Made by a program: the position numbers and the translations under genes. From positions 40,500,067-40,564,066 of the forward strand of contig OX438741.1 in the NCBI GenBank assembly GCA_949316235.1: a stretch of DNA of 64,000 nucleotides. Direction: 5' to 3'. Numbering within the stretch: the stretch's first letter is position 1; each line of letters opens with the position of its first letter. Source of the DNA: Oegoconia quadripuncta (lineage: Eukaryota > Arthropoda > Insecta > Lepidoptera > Autostichidae). Below the pieces are notes generated by a model. That model saw only the letters and a list, made by a program, of their open reading frames with translations. It searched no databases and was not told the origin of the DNA. This document shows, piece after piece, positions 19,320-29,184 of this stretch.

Positions 19320-19500
19320 TATTGCAGTATTTTGACAGATGGAGAGAAAGTGGAAGAAGTGTGTTATTTTGTGTATTTGGTTTCATTATTTACAATGAAA
19401 ATGAAAATAAACATTTTTTCATTTTCATTTTCATTATTTACAATGGATGGAAAGTGTGAGCTGAACCTCGAAAGAAGAGTGAATGATGTTTCATAGATGA
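19320..19500 (+). pseudogene. LINE-F fragment with a palindromic in-frame insertion
   Basis: The frame reads DGEKVEEVCYFVYLVSLFT, then after an insertion DGKCELNLERRVND. This corresponds to the VNEFVYLGSLFT...DGK...IERRVN region expected upstream of the 11421 block. The insert duplicates TTTCATTATTTACAATG around an inverted repeat (see findings). The LINE stops at about 19497. Confidence 0.65.
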
Positions 19501-19504
19501 TGTC

Positions 19505-19597
19505 ATGAATCATGGATGTTTATATAAATATTTATATATGTTTATCCGTTATCTTATCTAGTATCCATAGTACAAGCTTTGCTTAGCTTGGGACTAA
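19505..19597 (+). mobile_element. SINE-A 3' fragment
   Basis: AATCATGGATGTTTATATAA through TTATCTTATCTAGTATCCAT to GCTTGGGACTA. The head and extreme tail are missing, and TATCT is duplicated. Confidence 0.75.
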
Positions 19598-20374
19598 AGA
19601 TTTTTTTCCAGTGTGTAGTTTCCAGTAGAGATTCCGATAAAGTGTATTCATTGTATTCTACATACTGTATTAACTGCGCAGCTGTCCCTGTAATAGTGTA
19701 AGATCTGTTGGTGAATCAATAAATTAAAAATAAAATGTCGCTGTATAATTAGTGATTAATAGCAGTATTATCTATTTTTAAGAGCTAACTTAAGTACGTT
19801 GTATAAGGTACACAAACCAACTTAAATTATCTAATGTATTTAATACTAATGAATGTAACTGACTTGAATTATGTAATGTATTTGATATTATGAATTTAAC
19901 AGTAATTAATGTTATCAACAGGAATTATGTAAATGAATTTAGTATCCAAAAAAATAAGTTTTAACATTTATAGATATTTGCATGCTGCTAAAAGTGGCTA
20001 TAATATACCCTATTTGTATTTATCATAATATAAATCATTTGTATTTGTATAAAATCCGCTAAACAAAAACGCTTTTCTCGTGGCCGCACACGATTAAGCT
20101 AGACGGGATCAGCTGTTCGGATTAACTTTTTTTTAAACTCCAGTTCATTGGCTTGTTTCGTCATTTGTTAACTGTCCATCTACAGAGATTAATAATTTTT
20201 TTTTCCTATATTCAATTTACCGTAATTTTCATTAAGAGATTTATTTGAATTAATTAATGTGTCCGCTTCGATACGTGTGGGAATACTTTATATACAAGTA
20301 TCTACGTTGGTGTTCTCGAATATAGTTAACGTTAGACTGTTTAAGAGGGTTTATTCGGTCCAGCCAACGAGCGT
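19598..20374. other. No recognised feature
   Basis: ~780 bp AT-rich. TTAACT/TAATGTATTT phrases recur loosely around 19815-19880. No coding frame supported. Confidence 0.3.
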
Positions 20375-20438
20375 CGGTGGCTAAGCGGTTAAGACGCGGT
20401 CTCCCAATTTGGGAAATCCGGGTTCGATTCCCGGGCAG

Positions 20439-20602
20439 AGGGCGGAGTGTGAGGATTGTTTCGACTTAACTTTACGTTACGTGTTTACGTTTACGTGACG
20501 ATTTGTATGAAGAAATGTGCAGCGCATCTAGCGGATAGTTTGCAAAACGATTTTTTTCATAGATACTTTTTTAAAAACGAGACAAAACTCACACTCCGCC
20601 CT
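20439..20602. mobile_element. MITE, 164 bp, perfect 15-bp inverted ends, inside SINE-N
   Basis: AGGGCGGAGTGTGAG at the left and its exact inverse CTCACACTCCGCCCT at the right, flanked by CAG on both sides (20436-20438 and 20603-20605). A 3-bp target duplication fits several DNA-transposon superfamilies; none can be assigned. Confidence 0.75.
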
Positions 20603-20756
20603 CAGGTCATGTACCAATGAGTTTTAAAATTTAATTTAATTACTTATGTCCATTTATCCGACTGCTCTTAAACGGTGAAGGAAAACATCGTGAGGAAACC
20701 TGCATGCCTGAGAAATAAAATTCTAAACTTCCTGATTTATACGAGGGAAGGCCTGA

Positions 20757-20992
20757 CACCGATTGGTGTAGTGGATAGCGACCCTGTCAGCGAAACCAAC
20801 CGTTGCGGGTTCGAATCCCGCGACGGGTAAATGTTTGTGTGATGAATATGAACATTTATTCCCGAGTCATGGATGTTTATACAAATATTTATGTATGTTT
20901 GTCCGTTATCTAGTATCCATAGTACAAGCTTTGCTTAGTTTGGGACTAGATGATTGGTGTAAGTGTCCGAAATATTTATTTATTTATTTATA
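20757..20992 (+). mobile_element. SINE-A, full length, inside SINE-N
   Basis: ACCGATTGGTGTAGTGGATA head, GGTTCGAATCCCGCGACGGG, core, end at GTGTCCGAAATATTTATTTA. It splits SINE-N between GGAAGGCCT and CCCTGCAGTG. Confidence 0.85.
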
Positions 20993-21035
20993 TCCCTGCA
21001 GTGTGATGTTTACGGGCTGAGTGATGATGACGACT

Positions 21036-21357
21036 CGTCCAGTGGCGCCCTCATTTGATAAATTCTTTTTAAATGCTGAATACTAAATATACAATATTAC
21101 CCTCCTTCCTTGGCCAGTCGGGTAAATACATAAGATTTCGATCCACGCGTATTTATTTTATAAGCCAATTGACTGTTTGCATTCACGAAGAAAAAAGCGC
21201 ACAGATATTGAAATAGTATGAATAGAGGAAAGTGGGCTTCCACAAACATTGAAACGAATGGGGGGTAGGCAAGGGAAGGGGAAGGGGTAACATATAAAAT
21301 ACTAGAAGTGACAATATGGATTTTTTAATGATATTTTCCAAATACGTTTTACACACA
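21036..21357. other. Spacer with a G-rich tract
   Basis: Contains ATTACCCTCCTTCCTTGG...TCGGGTAA (21097-21126), repeated at ~39806, and a G-run tract at 21260-21287 that fits a G-quadruplex pattern. No gene seen. Confidence 0.5.
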
Positions 21358-21441
21358 ACTTGGCCTCAATCACACCTGATATTAAGTGACAATGACGCCG
21401 AACGTGGAAGCGTACTGACTGGCCCGGAAACCCCATCTTGT
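21358..21441 (-). mobile_element. SINE-C tail fragment
   Basis: GGCCTCAATCACACCTGATA to CCCGGAAACCCCATCTTG, reverse, diverged. Confidence 0.65.
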
Positions 21442-21514
21442 GATTAAAATGCGAAATATAAATTTGCTAAAAATTCTTTTGGGAAATGAAACTAGTGTGA
21501 TAAGTCTTCTTCCC

Positions 21515-21744
21515 ACCACTTCTTACCACGTACAACCACCCTGTGGAACGGACTTCCGGCAGCGGTATTCCCGAACGAGTACGACATTGGAACCTTCAAG
21601 AAACGAGCCTACACCTTCCTCAAAGGCCGGCAACGCATCTGTGACCCTTTTGGTGTTGCGGGTGTCCATGGGCGGCGGTGATTGCTTTCCATCAAGTGAC
21701 CCGCATGCTCGTTTGCCGCCCTCTCATATAAAAAAAAAAAAAAA
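21515..21744 (+). mobile_element. LINE-H 3' end
   Basis: Encodes [41 protein letters not shown] and a stop. The UTR ends CCGCCCTCTCATATAAAAAA. ~230 bp remain. Confidence 0.85.
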
Positions 21745-22659
21745 GGATACCCCTGTACCTGACAGCTGTCTGAAGTAATGCACCCAAATTCCAGACAGCT
21801 GCCGTGAAAGATGTGGCTAATATGGGGAGTTTTAGCCGGTACGAGTCCGGCTCTACCTTCGGGTGGATATGACCTTTCGATTTTGTAGCTGTGGGGGGTC
21901 ACCTATCACGAATGCGAATTTTTTTTTTTCGAATTTGAATTGTTCGAATATGTTTCCCATATGTTTGTTTTCTATATGTTTCATTTCACCGAAAATGCAT
22001 TTTACAGAAGTTCGAATGTATTCAAATGTCATTTTTTTAAATTTAGCCGAAGCATCTATTGTCAGACGTTTGGGTTTTCAGAATATTATTAACAGTATTA
22101 TAAAAACACAACCTAACATTGAAGGTTAAGGCGTCTTAACCTTCCGAACCTAACCAACAGTATCGGGGTGCTCCGACCCATATTGCTCGCTCGCTACGGA
22201 TAGGGGGTTGTCTAGAAAAAGTAACTTCGACATAAAGTAATTCTAGTAATTTAAATTATGGTAAGTAAAACATCTGTCAAACATCAAAAAGTAGTTCTGA
22301 TAATCGGTTAACCGTTTTACTAGTATGTGAAACATATATAAAAGTTAGATAAAATAGTCACTCTGGCAATTGAAATTTCTTATTACCGTTTTCGAACAAT
22401 TGAAATTCGAGCAAGAAAGTTTCGACAGTATGATAGGTTACCAGCGTGGGTGATGTCGACTCGAAAGTGTCTTATGAGGATTTCTCCCTCACCAAAAAAA
22501 AGGCTTAGCACAACATATGTTCTCCCATACAGGTACATCCAGTGACCCTAGGTTCAGACCAAGGGGTTCAAGTAGACAGGGCTCTGAAAGAAAACGCATG
22601 CCTGCGGATGCATATTTTTAATCCTAAATTATTACAATGCGGTATTTATATAGAGTTGC
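21745..22659. other. No recognised gene
   Basis: Contains an inverted pair CAGCTGTCTG / CAGACAGCTG (21764-21803) and a perfect hairpin GAAGGTTAAG-GCGT-CTTAACCTTC (22121-22144). No supported coding region. Confidence 0.4.
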
Positions 22660-22962
22660 TACAACGCCCTTTCTGTTTGTGCTATTATAAAATTAGTGAC
22701 TACTTGAATGACAAACACGCTTGGTGTACTTCGCCCAGCTCTCCAAAATTATAAAATTATATTCGTTATATACTTTATTTAAAAAAAAAGGACAACAATG
22801 ATCCTGTGGGTTTCTTGCGCCGCTTCTTTTCTTTGGACATACTGACTGACAGGTAAATGCAATAAACTTTTTTTTATTTCCAGTAGATTTAAATTGACAT
22901 TCAACAAATGATAATTATCATGTATCTTACGTTGAAATAAATGCTTGAAGTTTGAAGTTTGT
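22660..22962 (+). mobile_element. LINE-D2 3' end
   Basis: CYYKISDYLNDKHAW coding end, then a UTR with GTGGGTTTCTTGCGCCGCTT and AGATTTAAATTGACATTCAA, ending GAAATAAATGCTTGAAGTTT. Related to LINE-D but with a different UTR. Other copies lie at 23522 and 44985. Confidence 0.75.
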
Positions 22963-23180
22963 GGACCATGTATCTGAAGAAATTGAACGACTGTTATTTA
23001 GGTACTGTGAAATTATGAAATTATAATGTTTTTATCGATTTTGATCCCAATTTTAGATGGTCTCTCAAAGATTTTGAGTCTGGTTTGAACCACGTGGGAA
23101 AGTTAATGCATTTACTATTCAATTATACGGTAAATAGTTGGGACGCCCCAAAATTATAAAATTGTAATAGTTGTATTACA

Positions 23181-23512
23181 CCCGCCATCGTGACGCAATG
23201 TAAACAACATTGGGTTTACGAATCGGAGGTCGCGGGTTCGATCCCCAGCAGGGTACATGTTTAAGTACTCGGTTTGGTTGGTGGTAGTGCATTTTAAATG
23301 TCCGCCTGGTTAGCTACCACCATCTTATCTAAATCTGCCGCCAAGCAGCAACGTTAATTGCATTGTTGTGTTCCGGTTGTCAGAGATAAGATATCCAGTC
23401 CTCCAAATGTGTTGGGGTTTCCGGGTCAGTACGCTTCCACCTTCGACCTCATCTTAACTTAACATCCGGTGTGATTGAGGTCAAGTACCAACTCGTTTTC
23501 CATAAAAAAAAA
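23181..23512 (+). mobile_element. SINE-C, full length
   Basis: CATTGGGTTTACGAATCGG head, GGTCGCGGGTTCGATCCCCA B box, the whole core, CATCCGGTGTGATTGAGGTC and a poly-A tail. ~330 bp, a good reference copy. Confidence 0.9.
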
Positions 23513-23521
23513 TATTTTTAT

Positions 23522-23715
23522 TAAAAAAAAAGGGCAACAAGGTTCGGTGCGCTGCTGGGTTTCGTGCGCCGCTTCTTTTACCCGTTTACTACAGATAATT
23601 TCCCTGGAGCGGTAGTAGCTTGGACATATTAACTTTCCAGTAGATTTAAATTGACATTCAACAAGTGATATCATGTATCTTACATTGAAATAAATAATTG
23701 AAGTTCGTAGTTTGA
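23522..23715 (+). mobile_element. LINE-D2 3' UTR
   Basis: AGGGCAACAAGG..., GGGTTTCGTGCGCCGCTTCT, GAGCGGTAGTAGCTTGGACA, to TTGAAATAAATAATTGAAG. It starts right after the SINE-C poly-A. Confidence 0.75.
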
Positions 23716-24337
23716 CTCTACGAGGGCCCCTATTTATATTGAACCTTTTGTACCTACTTGTTCGTAGTTTTTGATTTGCGAAGTTAAACAACGTTTGGCG
23801 CGATGAGTCCTTAGATGGGCTGGGCATTTTCTTTACTCCAGAAGGCACATTAAACTGTTGAGGTAATTCTAATTGAAGGCTATCGTAAAGCCATGTGGCC
23901 TATTCAGGTGGAGTCGGACACAAATCCCAACAATCCGTAAAGGGCCCGTGTGGCGACTTGTGGCCTATTGCTTTTCCCAGACAGAGGAGACTGTCTCCCA
24001 ACAGTGGGGACTAGTAAGGCCAAGTCGATATCCTGTAAGAGCGTATTGAGAACACTGGCTGTCAGGTAGCCACAAGTTTGAAGTTACAGGTGTCACGAGT
24101 GGATACAAAAACTTTTTATCAAACGTACTGCATGCTCTTTTATTACACATTCACATAAAAGTAGAGTGGTATTAACAGCTCTATGTAATTCCCAAATAAA
24201 TGCATTTCTGAATGATTCGCGCCACTTGCCAGTCAGTTTGCAATATGTCTGGATTTAAAGTAGACTATCACTGCTGCCTTGCAACTGAAAAACTTAGGCA
24301 AACATGAATGTGTCTAAATTATATATTTTACTATGTT
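23716..24337. other. No recognised feature
   Basis: Mixed-composition sequence with phrases such as GGACTAGTAAGGCCAAGTCG. No coding frame supported. Confidence 0.3.
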
Positions 24338-24610
24338 AGTACTTGACCTCAGTCACACCTGATGTTAAGTGAAGATGAGGCCGAAGCTGCAAGTCCCAAT
24401 TATTTGGGGTCTGGCTGTCTTATCTCTAACAGCCGGAAAACAATATTAGCGGCAGATTTAGATAAGATAGTGGTAGGTTAGCTTACGGTGGCCATTTAAA
24501 AATGCCCTTCTACCCAAACCGAGTACCAGACACGTACCCGCGCTGGGAAACGAACTGCACCTTAATTTTTTATACATTATGTTGTTTACATATAGTCACG
24601 AAGGCGATTG
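24338..24610 (-). mobile_element. SINE-C, full span, strongly diverged
   Basis: All segments are recognisable in reverse from CTTGACCTCAGTCACACCTG to GAAGGCGATT, but with many small deletions and a degraded B box. Probably one of the oldest copies. Confidence 0.75.
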
Positions 24611-24639
24611 ACTTTAATATATAATGTAATTATACTTTA

Positions 24640-24725
24640 ATACAATACAATACAAAGACACTTTATTGCACAACAGAAAAGAAAATACAGTTACAGAAAG
24701 AATATTGTATACATTGGAAGTTTTG
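24640..24725 (-). mobile_element. LINE-O 3' tail, reverse
   Basis: ATACAATACAATACAAAGAC, ACTTTATTGCACAACAGAAA, as at 27892. Confidence 0.65.
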
Positions 24726-24787
24726 TAATGTTATTGCAAATTGGTCAACACTACTTACCGAGTAGACACGTGGAAACCCATGGTACG

Positions 24788-25545
24788 TTTTTTTTTATTC
24801 GTTTTATTCACTCCTCTCGGAGAAGGCAAAGGGACCTATGCCAATACAGCCACATGGCTGTATTGGCATTATTTCTCTTATTTCTATAGTTTATAAGTCA
24901 GTCTCAGTCAAACCAAGTAATTCGTCGTATACTTGGCGTATACAGAGTCTAGTCACTCGCGGTCAGGTCATTCTTCAGTAAAGTGGCAGAATGCTTTACA
25001 AAAGATTTTGGCGGCTTCTTGTGGGAACCCGAAAGCTTCGTTACGCACTTTAATTTACACTTCCCTACACCTTGTACACCTATCTTACTTTTGCTGCACA
25101 ATATTCTGCCATTATTAAGCTTCAAAAGTTAGAACGCACAAATTATAAGAATTATAAAGAAAAATGCAACTTCACTCGCCGAGATCCCGCCAAAAAGCCT
25201 TCTTTTTTTGTTTTATTCGCTCCTCTCGGAGACGGCAAAGGGAACAAAGCCCATACAGCTTCTATTATTTCTTCAGTTTAGTCAAGTCAGTCTCAGTTTT
25301 AGTCAAGTCACGTTCAACTCATTCTTTAGTAAAATGGCAAAATGAAGGAAGATTTTGACGGTTTCTTGTAGGAACTCGAAAGCTTCGTTACGAACTTTAA
25401 TTTACACTTCACATGTACACCATCACTGACTTTTGCCGTACAATATTCTGCCGTTATTAAACTTCATAACTCAGAATGCACAAACTTCAAGAAATTAAAA
25501 CAAAAATGCAACACCACTCGCTGAATTCTCGCCAAATAGCCCGGC
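24788..25545. repeat. Repeat W, diverged tandem duplication
   Basis: Unit 1 at ~24788-25199 and unit 2 at ~25200-25545 share CTCCTCTCGGAGA, GGCAAAGGGA, AACCCGAAAGCTTCGTTACG / AACTCGAAAGCTTCGTTACG, TTTAATTTACACTTC and CAATATTCTGCC, in the same order. Unit 1 has a 13-bp-stem hairpin at 24839-24868 that is absent from unit 2. No coding role seen. Confidence 0.75.
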
Positions 25546-25877
25546 TGGCCAAAGCGTAGGTACCATGAAGTAGGTTTTGTTTACAGCCAGCAATATTTAA
25601 ACATGATTGTTTTGAATTGATAGCCCTTCGCTTATGTCTAACGGTCCACAGACTATATTAATTTAACGATCTAATCAGGAATTCAGCTTGCACTGGCCTT
25701 GTTAAATTAAATTCCTAGCCGCCTTTGAATATGCTTGTCCTAGACAATATAGGTACATGTCTGTTTAATATAAGCGAACTGAAATGTATGTATGATACAA
25801 ATATGTAGATACATAAACATGTCAAACCAATCCATGAATAAATAATGATTTATTTTCATAGGTAAATATAAAATTAT

Positions 25878-26890
25878 TACGGGAGTGAATGCTGGGTATA
25901 ATGAATATGGGTAATGTCATATAGCATATTGTTGTGGGGAAACGCTGCTGACATACATATGATTTTTGTTCTGCAGAAGCGTGCTATTCGTGCCATTTAT
26001 AAATTAGGACCTAGAGTGTCTCTTAGAGATAAGTTTAAGGAAATTAATAATTTAACAATGGCATCTCAATACATTTATGAGAATTTGTTATATGCAAAAA
26101 AAAAATATAACCTTATTCGCTAAAAATAGTGATAGGCACAATGTTAATACAAGGAATAAGAACCAGTTATCTATTTATGTTAGCCGACTTCACAAAGTTA
26201 GTAAATCCTTCAAAGGGCAATGTATACGCTTTTATAATAAGGTTCCAGTAGACATTCAAAATATGCCTTTAAATAAATTTAAAGCAATCATAAAACAGAA
26301 ATTAGTAACAAAAGGCTATTATAAAATCACTGACTACTTGAATGATAAGCAAGCATGGACATAGCTGTCTTATTATTCATATAATTATCAAATCGCAACC
26401 TATAATCTGTTTAAAAGAGCAACCCTAGAGTTTCTTGCTCGTTCTTCTCTGGGGAGTCGGCTTTGTGAATAAGCAGTAAATTTAAACTATAATGTAATAT
26501 TAACGTTTTGAAGTGATAATTTTATCCTATGAAATTAAATATTTTGATTGATTGATTGATATGGCAGAAGAAGAATGAAAGTAGAATTAATGCAGTGGAA
26601 ATGAAATCATTGATAAGTATAGTGGGGCGACTTTGGAAGATAGAATCAGGAATAGTATACTTAGGGAGCTAGGCAGAGTAAAAGAAGACGTAGTGATAAA
26701 GATCGAATAAGGTATGCTGAGATGATTTGGACATGTGGAGAGGATGAATGAAAGAAGACTTACGAAAGAGATATACGAAGCGAATGTGGATGGTAGTGTT
26801 GGTAGGGGAATACCACGGCGAACTAGGTACCATGATGAAATCGGGGATGCCTTAAAGAAAAGCGAAAAAAAGGTCAGATGTTTCCATTGA
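25878..26890 (+). pseudogene. LINE-F C-terminus interrupted by LINE-D
   Basis: ACGGGAGTGAATGCTGGGTAT (25879-25899, YGSECWV codons) is cut and resumes at 26561 (ATGGCAGAAGAAGAATGAAA, WQKK.ESRINAVE codons). It continues through TGGACATGTGGAGAGGATGA and GGTAGGGGAATACCACGGCG. Compared with 11421-12050 the gap is exactly the LINE-D insertion. Confidence 0.8.
25900..26560 (+). mobile_element. LINE-D, ~660 bp, inserted in LINE-F
   Basis: Encodes LLWGNAADIHMIFVLQKRAI, RAIYKLGPRVSLRDKFKEIN, ASQYIYENLLYAKKK, then after a frameshift in an A run (26097-26105) CIRFYNKVPVDIQNMPLNKF, GYYKITDYLNDKQAWT and a stop. The UTR ends in (GATT)n. It is the longest LINE-D coding remnant apart from 47499, covering the region after the reverse-transcriptase catalytic motifs. 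Near its left end the sequence is rearranged. Closest relative is 30842-31414 (reverse). Confidence 0.85.
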
Positions 26891-26894
26891 TTTA

Positions 26895-27110
26895 CATGCT
26901 ATAAATATTTATTTATTTACTTATTTAATTACTTATTTATTTATTTAATTACTTATTTATTTAATCACTTATTTATTTGTTTACTTGTTTATTTATTCAT
27001 TTATTTATTTACTTACTTATTTATTTATTTTACTAATTTATTTATTTACTTATTCATTAATTAATTAATTCATTTATTTATTCATTCATTCATTCCTTCA
27101 TTCACTCTTA
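26895..27110. repeat. (TTTA)n-rich low-complexity tract
   Basis: ~215 bp of TTTATTTA / TTAATTACTTATT variants, directly after LINE-F. Confidence 0.85.
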
Positions 27111-27528
27111 CCTACACCAATCGGTCGTATTGATGGTCAATTTCATAATTGTCCGATTTACAGTCCGACAACTACTTATCCAGTAATAAGGCACATAATC
27201 TGGGCATTATCGAGATCGAAATCTTGCTCTGTATGCAGTTCAATTCATCGCGCTTTTCTGTTCTGTTCAAATCTCCATTAGATTTCTTTATACGTCACGA
27301 CCTTTATTCTAACTGGGTTGATCAGAGATATCCCAAATATTACCGTTTGGGTGTACCTAAGATTAAGAGTTTAATTATTAAAACACACCCACGGTTCACC
27401 AATCGGGCACCAATCGCGCTATTTTACAACGTTAGATTTTTTTTAATAAAAACATTGATATGATTTCATAACATTTTCAATTGCTTTATACACTATTTTC
27501 TGCCCAATCTACCTAATAAACACTATGT
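27111..27528. other. Unrecognised open frame, possibly the coding end of LINE-O
   Basis: A 104-codon plus frame (27149-27463) contains PLDFFIRHDLYSNWVDQRYP and YYRLGVPKIKSLIIKTHPRF. No domain is recognised. A LINE-O 3' UTR starts ~60 bp downstream, so this may be the end of that element's ORF. That link is inference only. Confidence 0.25.
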
Positions 27529-27625
27529 ATCTCTAAGGTTTGCTGGTAGAAAACTCTATCGGAGCTAAGCTCGCCTTTGTACACAATTTTGTGTACAATA
27601 AAGGTATTAAGATATAAGATATGAT
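27529..27625 (+). mobile_element. LINE-O 3' end
   Basis: CTCTAAGGTTTGCTGGTAGA, ATCGGAGCTAAGCTCGCCTT, GTACAATAAAGGTATTAAG. The usual O end with GGTTTGC-TGGAAGA and AATAAAG signals. Confidence 0.65.
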
Positions 27626-27891
27626 TTTTTTCTCTTTTGATTGATTGATTATTGTTTATTGATTTTTGTTCCATACTACTAACATTTATTACTGTGTATT
27701 TAGTTACGTACTAATCTATATACTTAATATAAATTTACATATAGGTATATATTTATTTGTTATTGATGTCGTAGCTAGCGATAAATTAGGTATGGAATTC
27801 ATTATTCGAACGGTCATAATACGGTTTAGGCCGTAATAGCTTAAATCAGTGGTGGGCAAACTTTCTTCATAGGGGGCCAGAATGTTTAAGA

Positions 27892-28090
27892 AATACAATA
27901 CAATACAATACAAATACACTTTATTGCACAACAGATAACAAAATACAGTTTTAGAAAAGTGGTAAGAATAGAATGTACAATTTGGCGACCTTATCACTAA
28001 AAGCGATCTCTTCCACGCAACCTTTGGGTATAAGGACAGTACATTTGAAATAGGTAGGTAGGAAGAAATTTCAGAGCAGGGCCATAATTA
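27892..28090 (-). mobile_element. LINE-O 3' end inside the hAT element
   Basis: AATACAATACAATACAAATA, ACTTTATTGCACAACAGATA, GGCGACCTTATCACTAAAAG, CGATCTCTTCCACGCAACCT in reverse orientation. Confidence 0.7.
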
Positions 28091-28104
28091 CAGTAAAAAT
28101 TATT

Positions 28105-28376
28105 AAAATAAATAAAAATAAATATCTTTGCACATACATACAGTGCCATCTAGTTCCACACTAAGCAACTACGCTTGTATTATGGATACCAATAGGTTGA
28201 TAAACTACACAAATACATTTTTTTTGTAAATAAATACATAAATAAATGAAAAACATCCATAACTCGGGTACACATGTCCGTACTCATCACACAAACATAT
28301 GCCCCAAGCGGGATTCGAACCCGCAACATTTTTGGTATAGTGGTCAGAGTTGCTAACCACTACACCAAACAGGTCG
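28105..28376 (-). mobile_element. SINE-B, full length, inside the hAT element
   Basis: Reverse: AAATATCTTTGCACATACAT, GCCATCTAGTTCCACACTAA, core, GGGATTCGAACCCGC B box inverse, CTACACCAAACAGGTCG. The GGTCGCGGG stretch is altered to a TTTTTGG run in the head. Confidence 0.85.
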
Positions 28377-28708
28377 TTAATTCAATCGTTTCTTATTATC
28401 GCGGGCCTTATACTATTTATTTCGAAGGACCGTATGCTGGCCGGAGCTGGCCCACCGGCCATACTTTGCCCATCACTGGCCTAAATAGTCCACATTGTTT
28501 ATTGCACACTATAATTGCGGCTGACTATACATACATCAAAATGTGAGGTTAACATCATGGTCAGGCTTGATTTAATACGATCGACCGGGAATCAGACTCT
28601 GCTACCTTTCGCATCATTGTCAGTATGCAGTGATAAGAGGTAGCGATAAGCGATTTGTTTGTACAAAATGTCTAGTATAGTGTATTAATACGTTGTATTC
28701 TATGGTAG
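28377..28708. other. End of the hAT element, then unrecognised sequence
   Basis: Up to 28478 this is the right side of the hAT element (GTATGCTGGCCGGAGCTGGC). From 28487 to 28708 nothing is recognised. Confidence 0.4.
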
Positions 28709-28832
28709 TACTCATCATCAGCCCGTAAACATCTCACTGCAGGGTTATAGGCCTTCCCTCGTACATGAGGGAGTATGGACCATAGTCCACCACGCTGGCC
28801 CAGTGCGGGTTGGGGCCTTCATACAAACCGCC
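28709..28832 (-). mobile_element. SINE-N fragment
   Basis: CATCATCAGCCCGTAAACAT, CACTGCAGGGTTATAGGCCT, CCATAGTCCACCACGCTGGC, in reverse. Head absent. Confidence 0.65.
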
Positions 28833-28894
28833 AATTTCATTAAGTAAAAGTAAAGAAATATGAAAAACTAATAAGTTAAACATTAAAAATACTT

Positions 28895-29158
28895 TAAAAG
28901 CAAGCTTTTAATGCTCCATCATGGTTATTACATATTATTCTAGTACAAAGACGAGTAAGATAAAGCACATCAAGGAGTTTCAGTGGCAATCTTCTGGTTC
29001 CATCTATAGACCCCATCTCGTCATCATGTGTAATAGGAAAGTACTCATGGCAACATACCAAACTAGTCCAAATTCGACTATCTTGCCATTAGGGAGTTAG
29101 TCTGATGATGGAGCGTGTGCTCCATGATCAGATGAGCTCAGTGGTACCATAATATTGC
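28895..29158. repeat. Dispersed repeat R
   Basis: Shares CATATTATTCTAGTACAAAG, TTTCAGTGGCAATCTTCTGG, AAATTCGACT and GGTACCATAAT with 51325-51570. It ends near an A run (29161). Class unknown. Confidence 0.65.
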
Positions 29159-29184
29159 ATTAAAAAAAAAAAACAACGAAGAGA

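Larger units (their letters stand above)
20375..21035 (+). mobile_element. SINE-N carrying two insertions
   Basis: tRNA-like head GAGCGTCGGTGGCTAAGCGG with B box GGTTCGATTCC. The body resumes at ~20606 (TTAAACGGTGAAGGAAAACA, ATCGTGAGGAAACCTGCATG) to GAGGGAAGGCCT, and again after 20992 (CCCTGCAGTGTGATGTTTAC). The gaps hold a small MITE (20439-20602) and a SINE-A (20757-20992). Confidence 0.75.
27847..28478. mobile_element. hAT-type non-autonomous element with two nested retroposons
   Basis: The left end CAGTGGTGGGCAAACT and the inverse of the right end, CAGTGATGGGCAAAGT, agree at 14 of 16 positions. They are flanked by GCTTAAAT (27839-27846) and GCCTAAAT (28479-28486), an 8-bp target duplication with one change. 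CAGTGRTGGGCAAA ends and 8-bp duplications are typical of hAT elements. The interior holds a LINE-O tail and a SINE-B. No transposase remains. Confidence 0.8.

Noticed and set aside
20835..21020. A 61-codon frame (MCDEYEHLFPSHGCLYKYLC), also seen at 5162 and 33513
   Set aside because: It is the SINE-A core read in one frame and recurs in every well-preserved copy. The SINE is non-coding.
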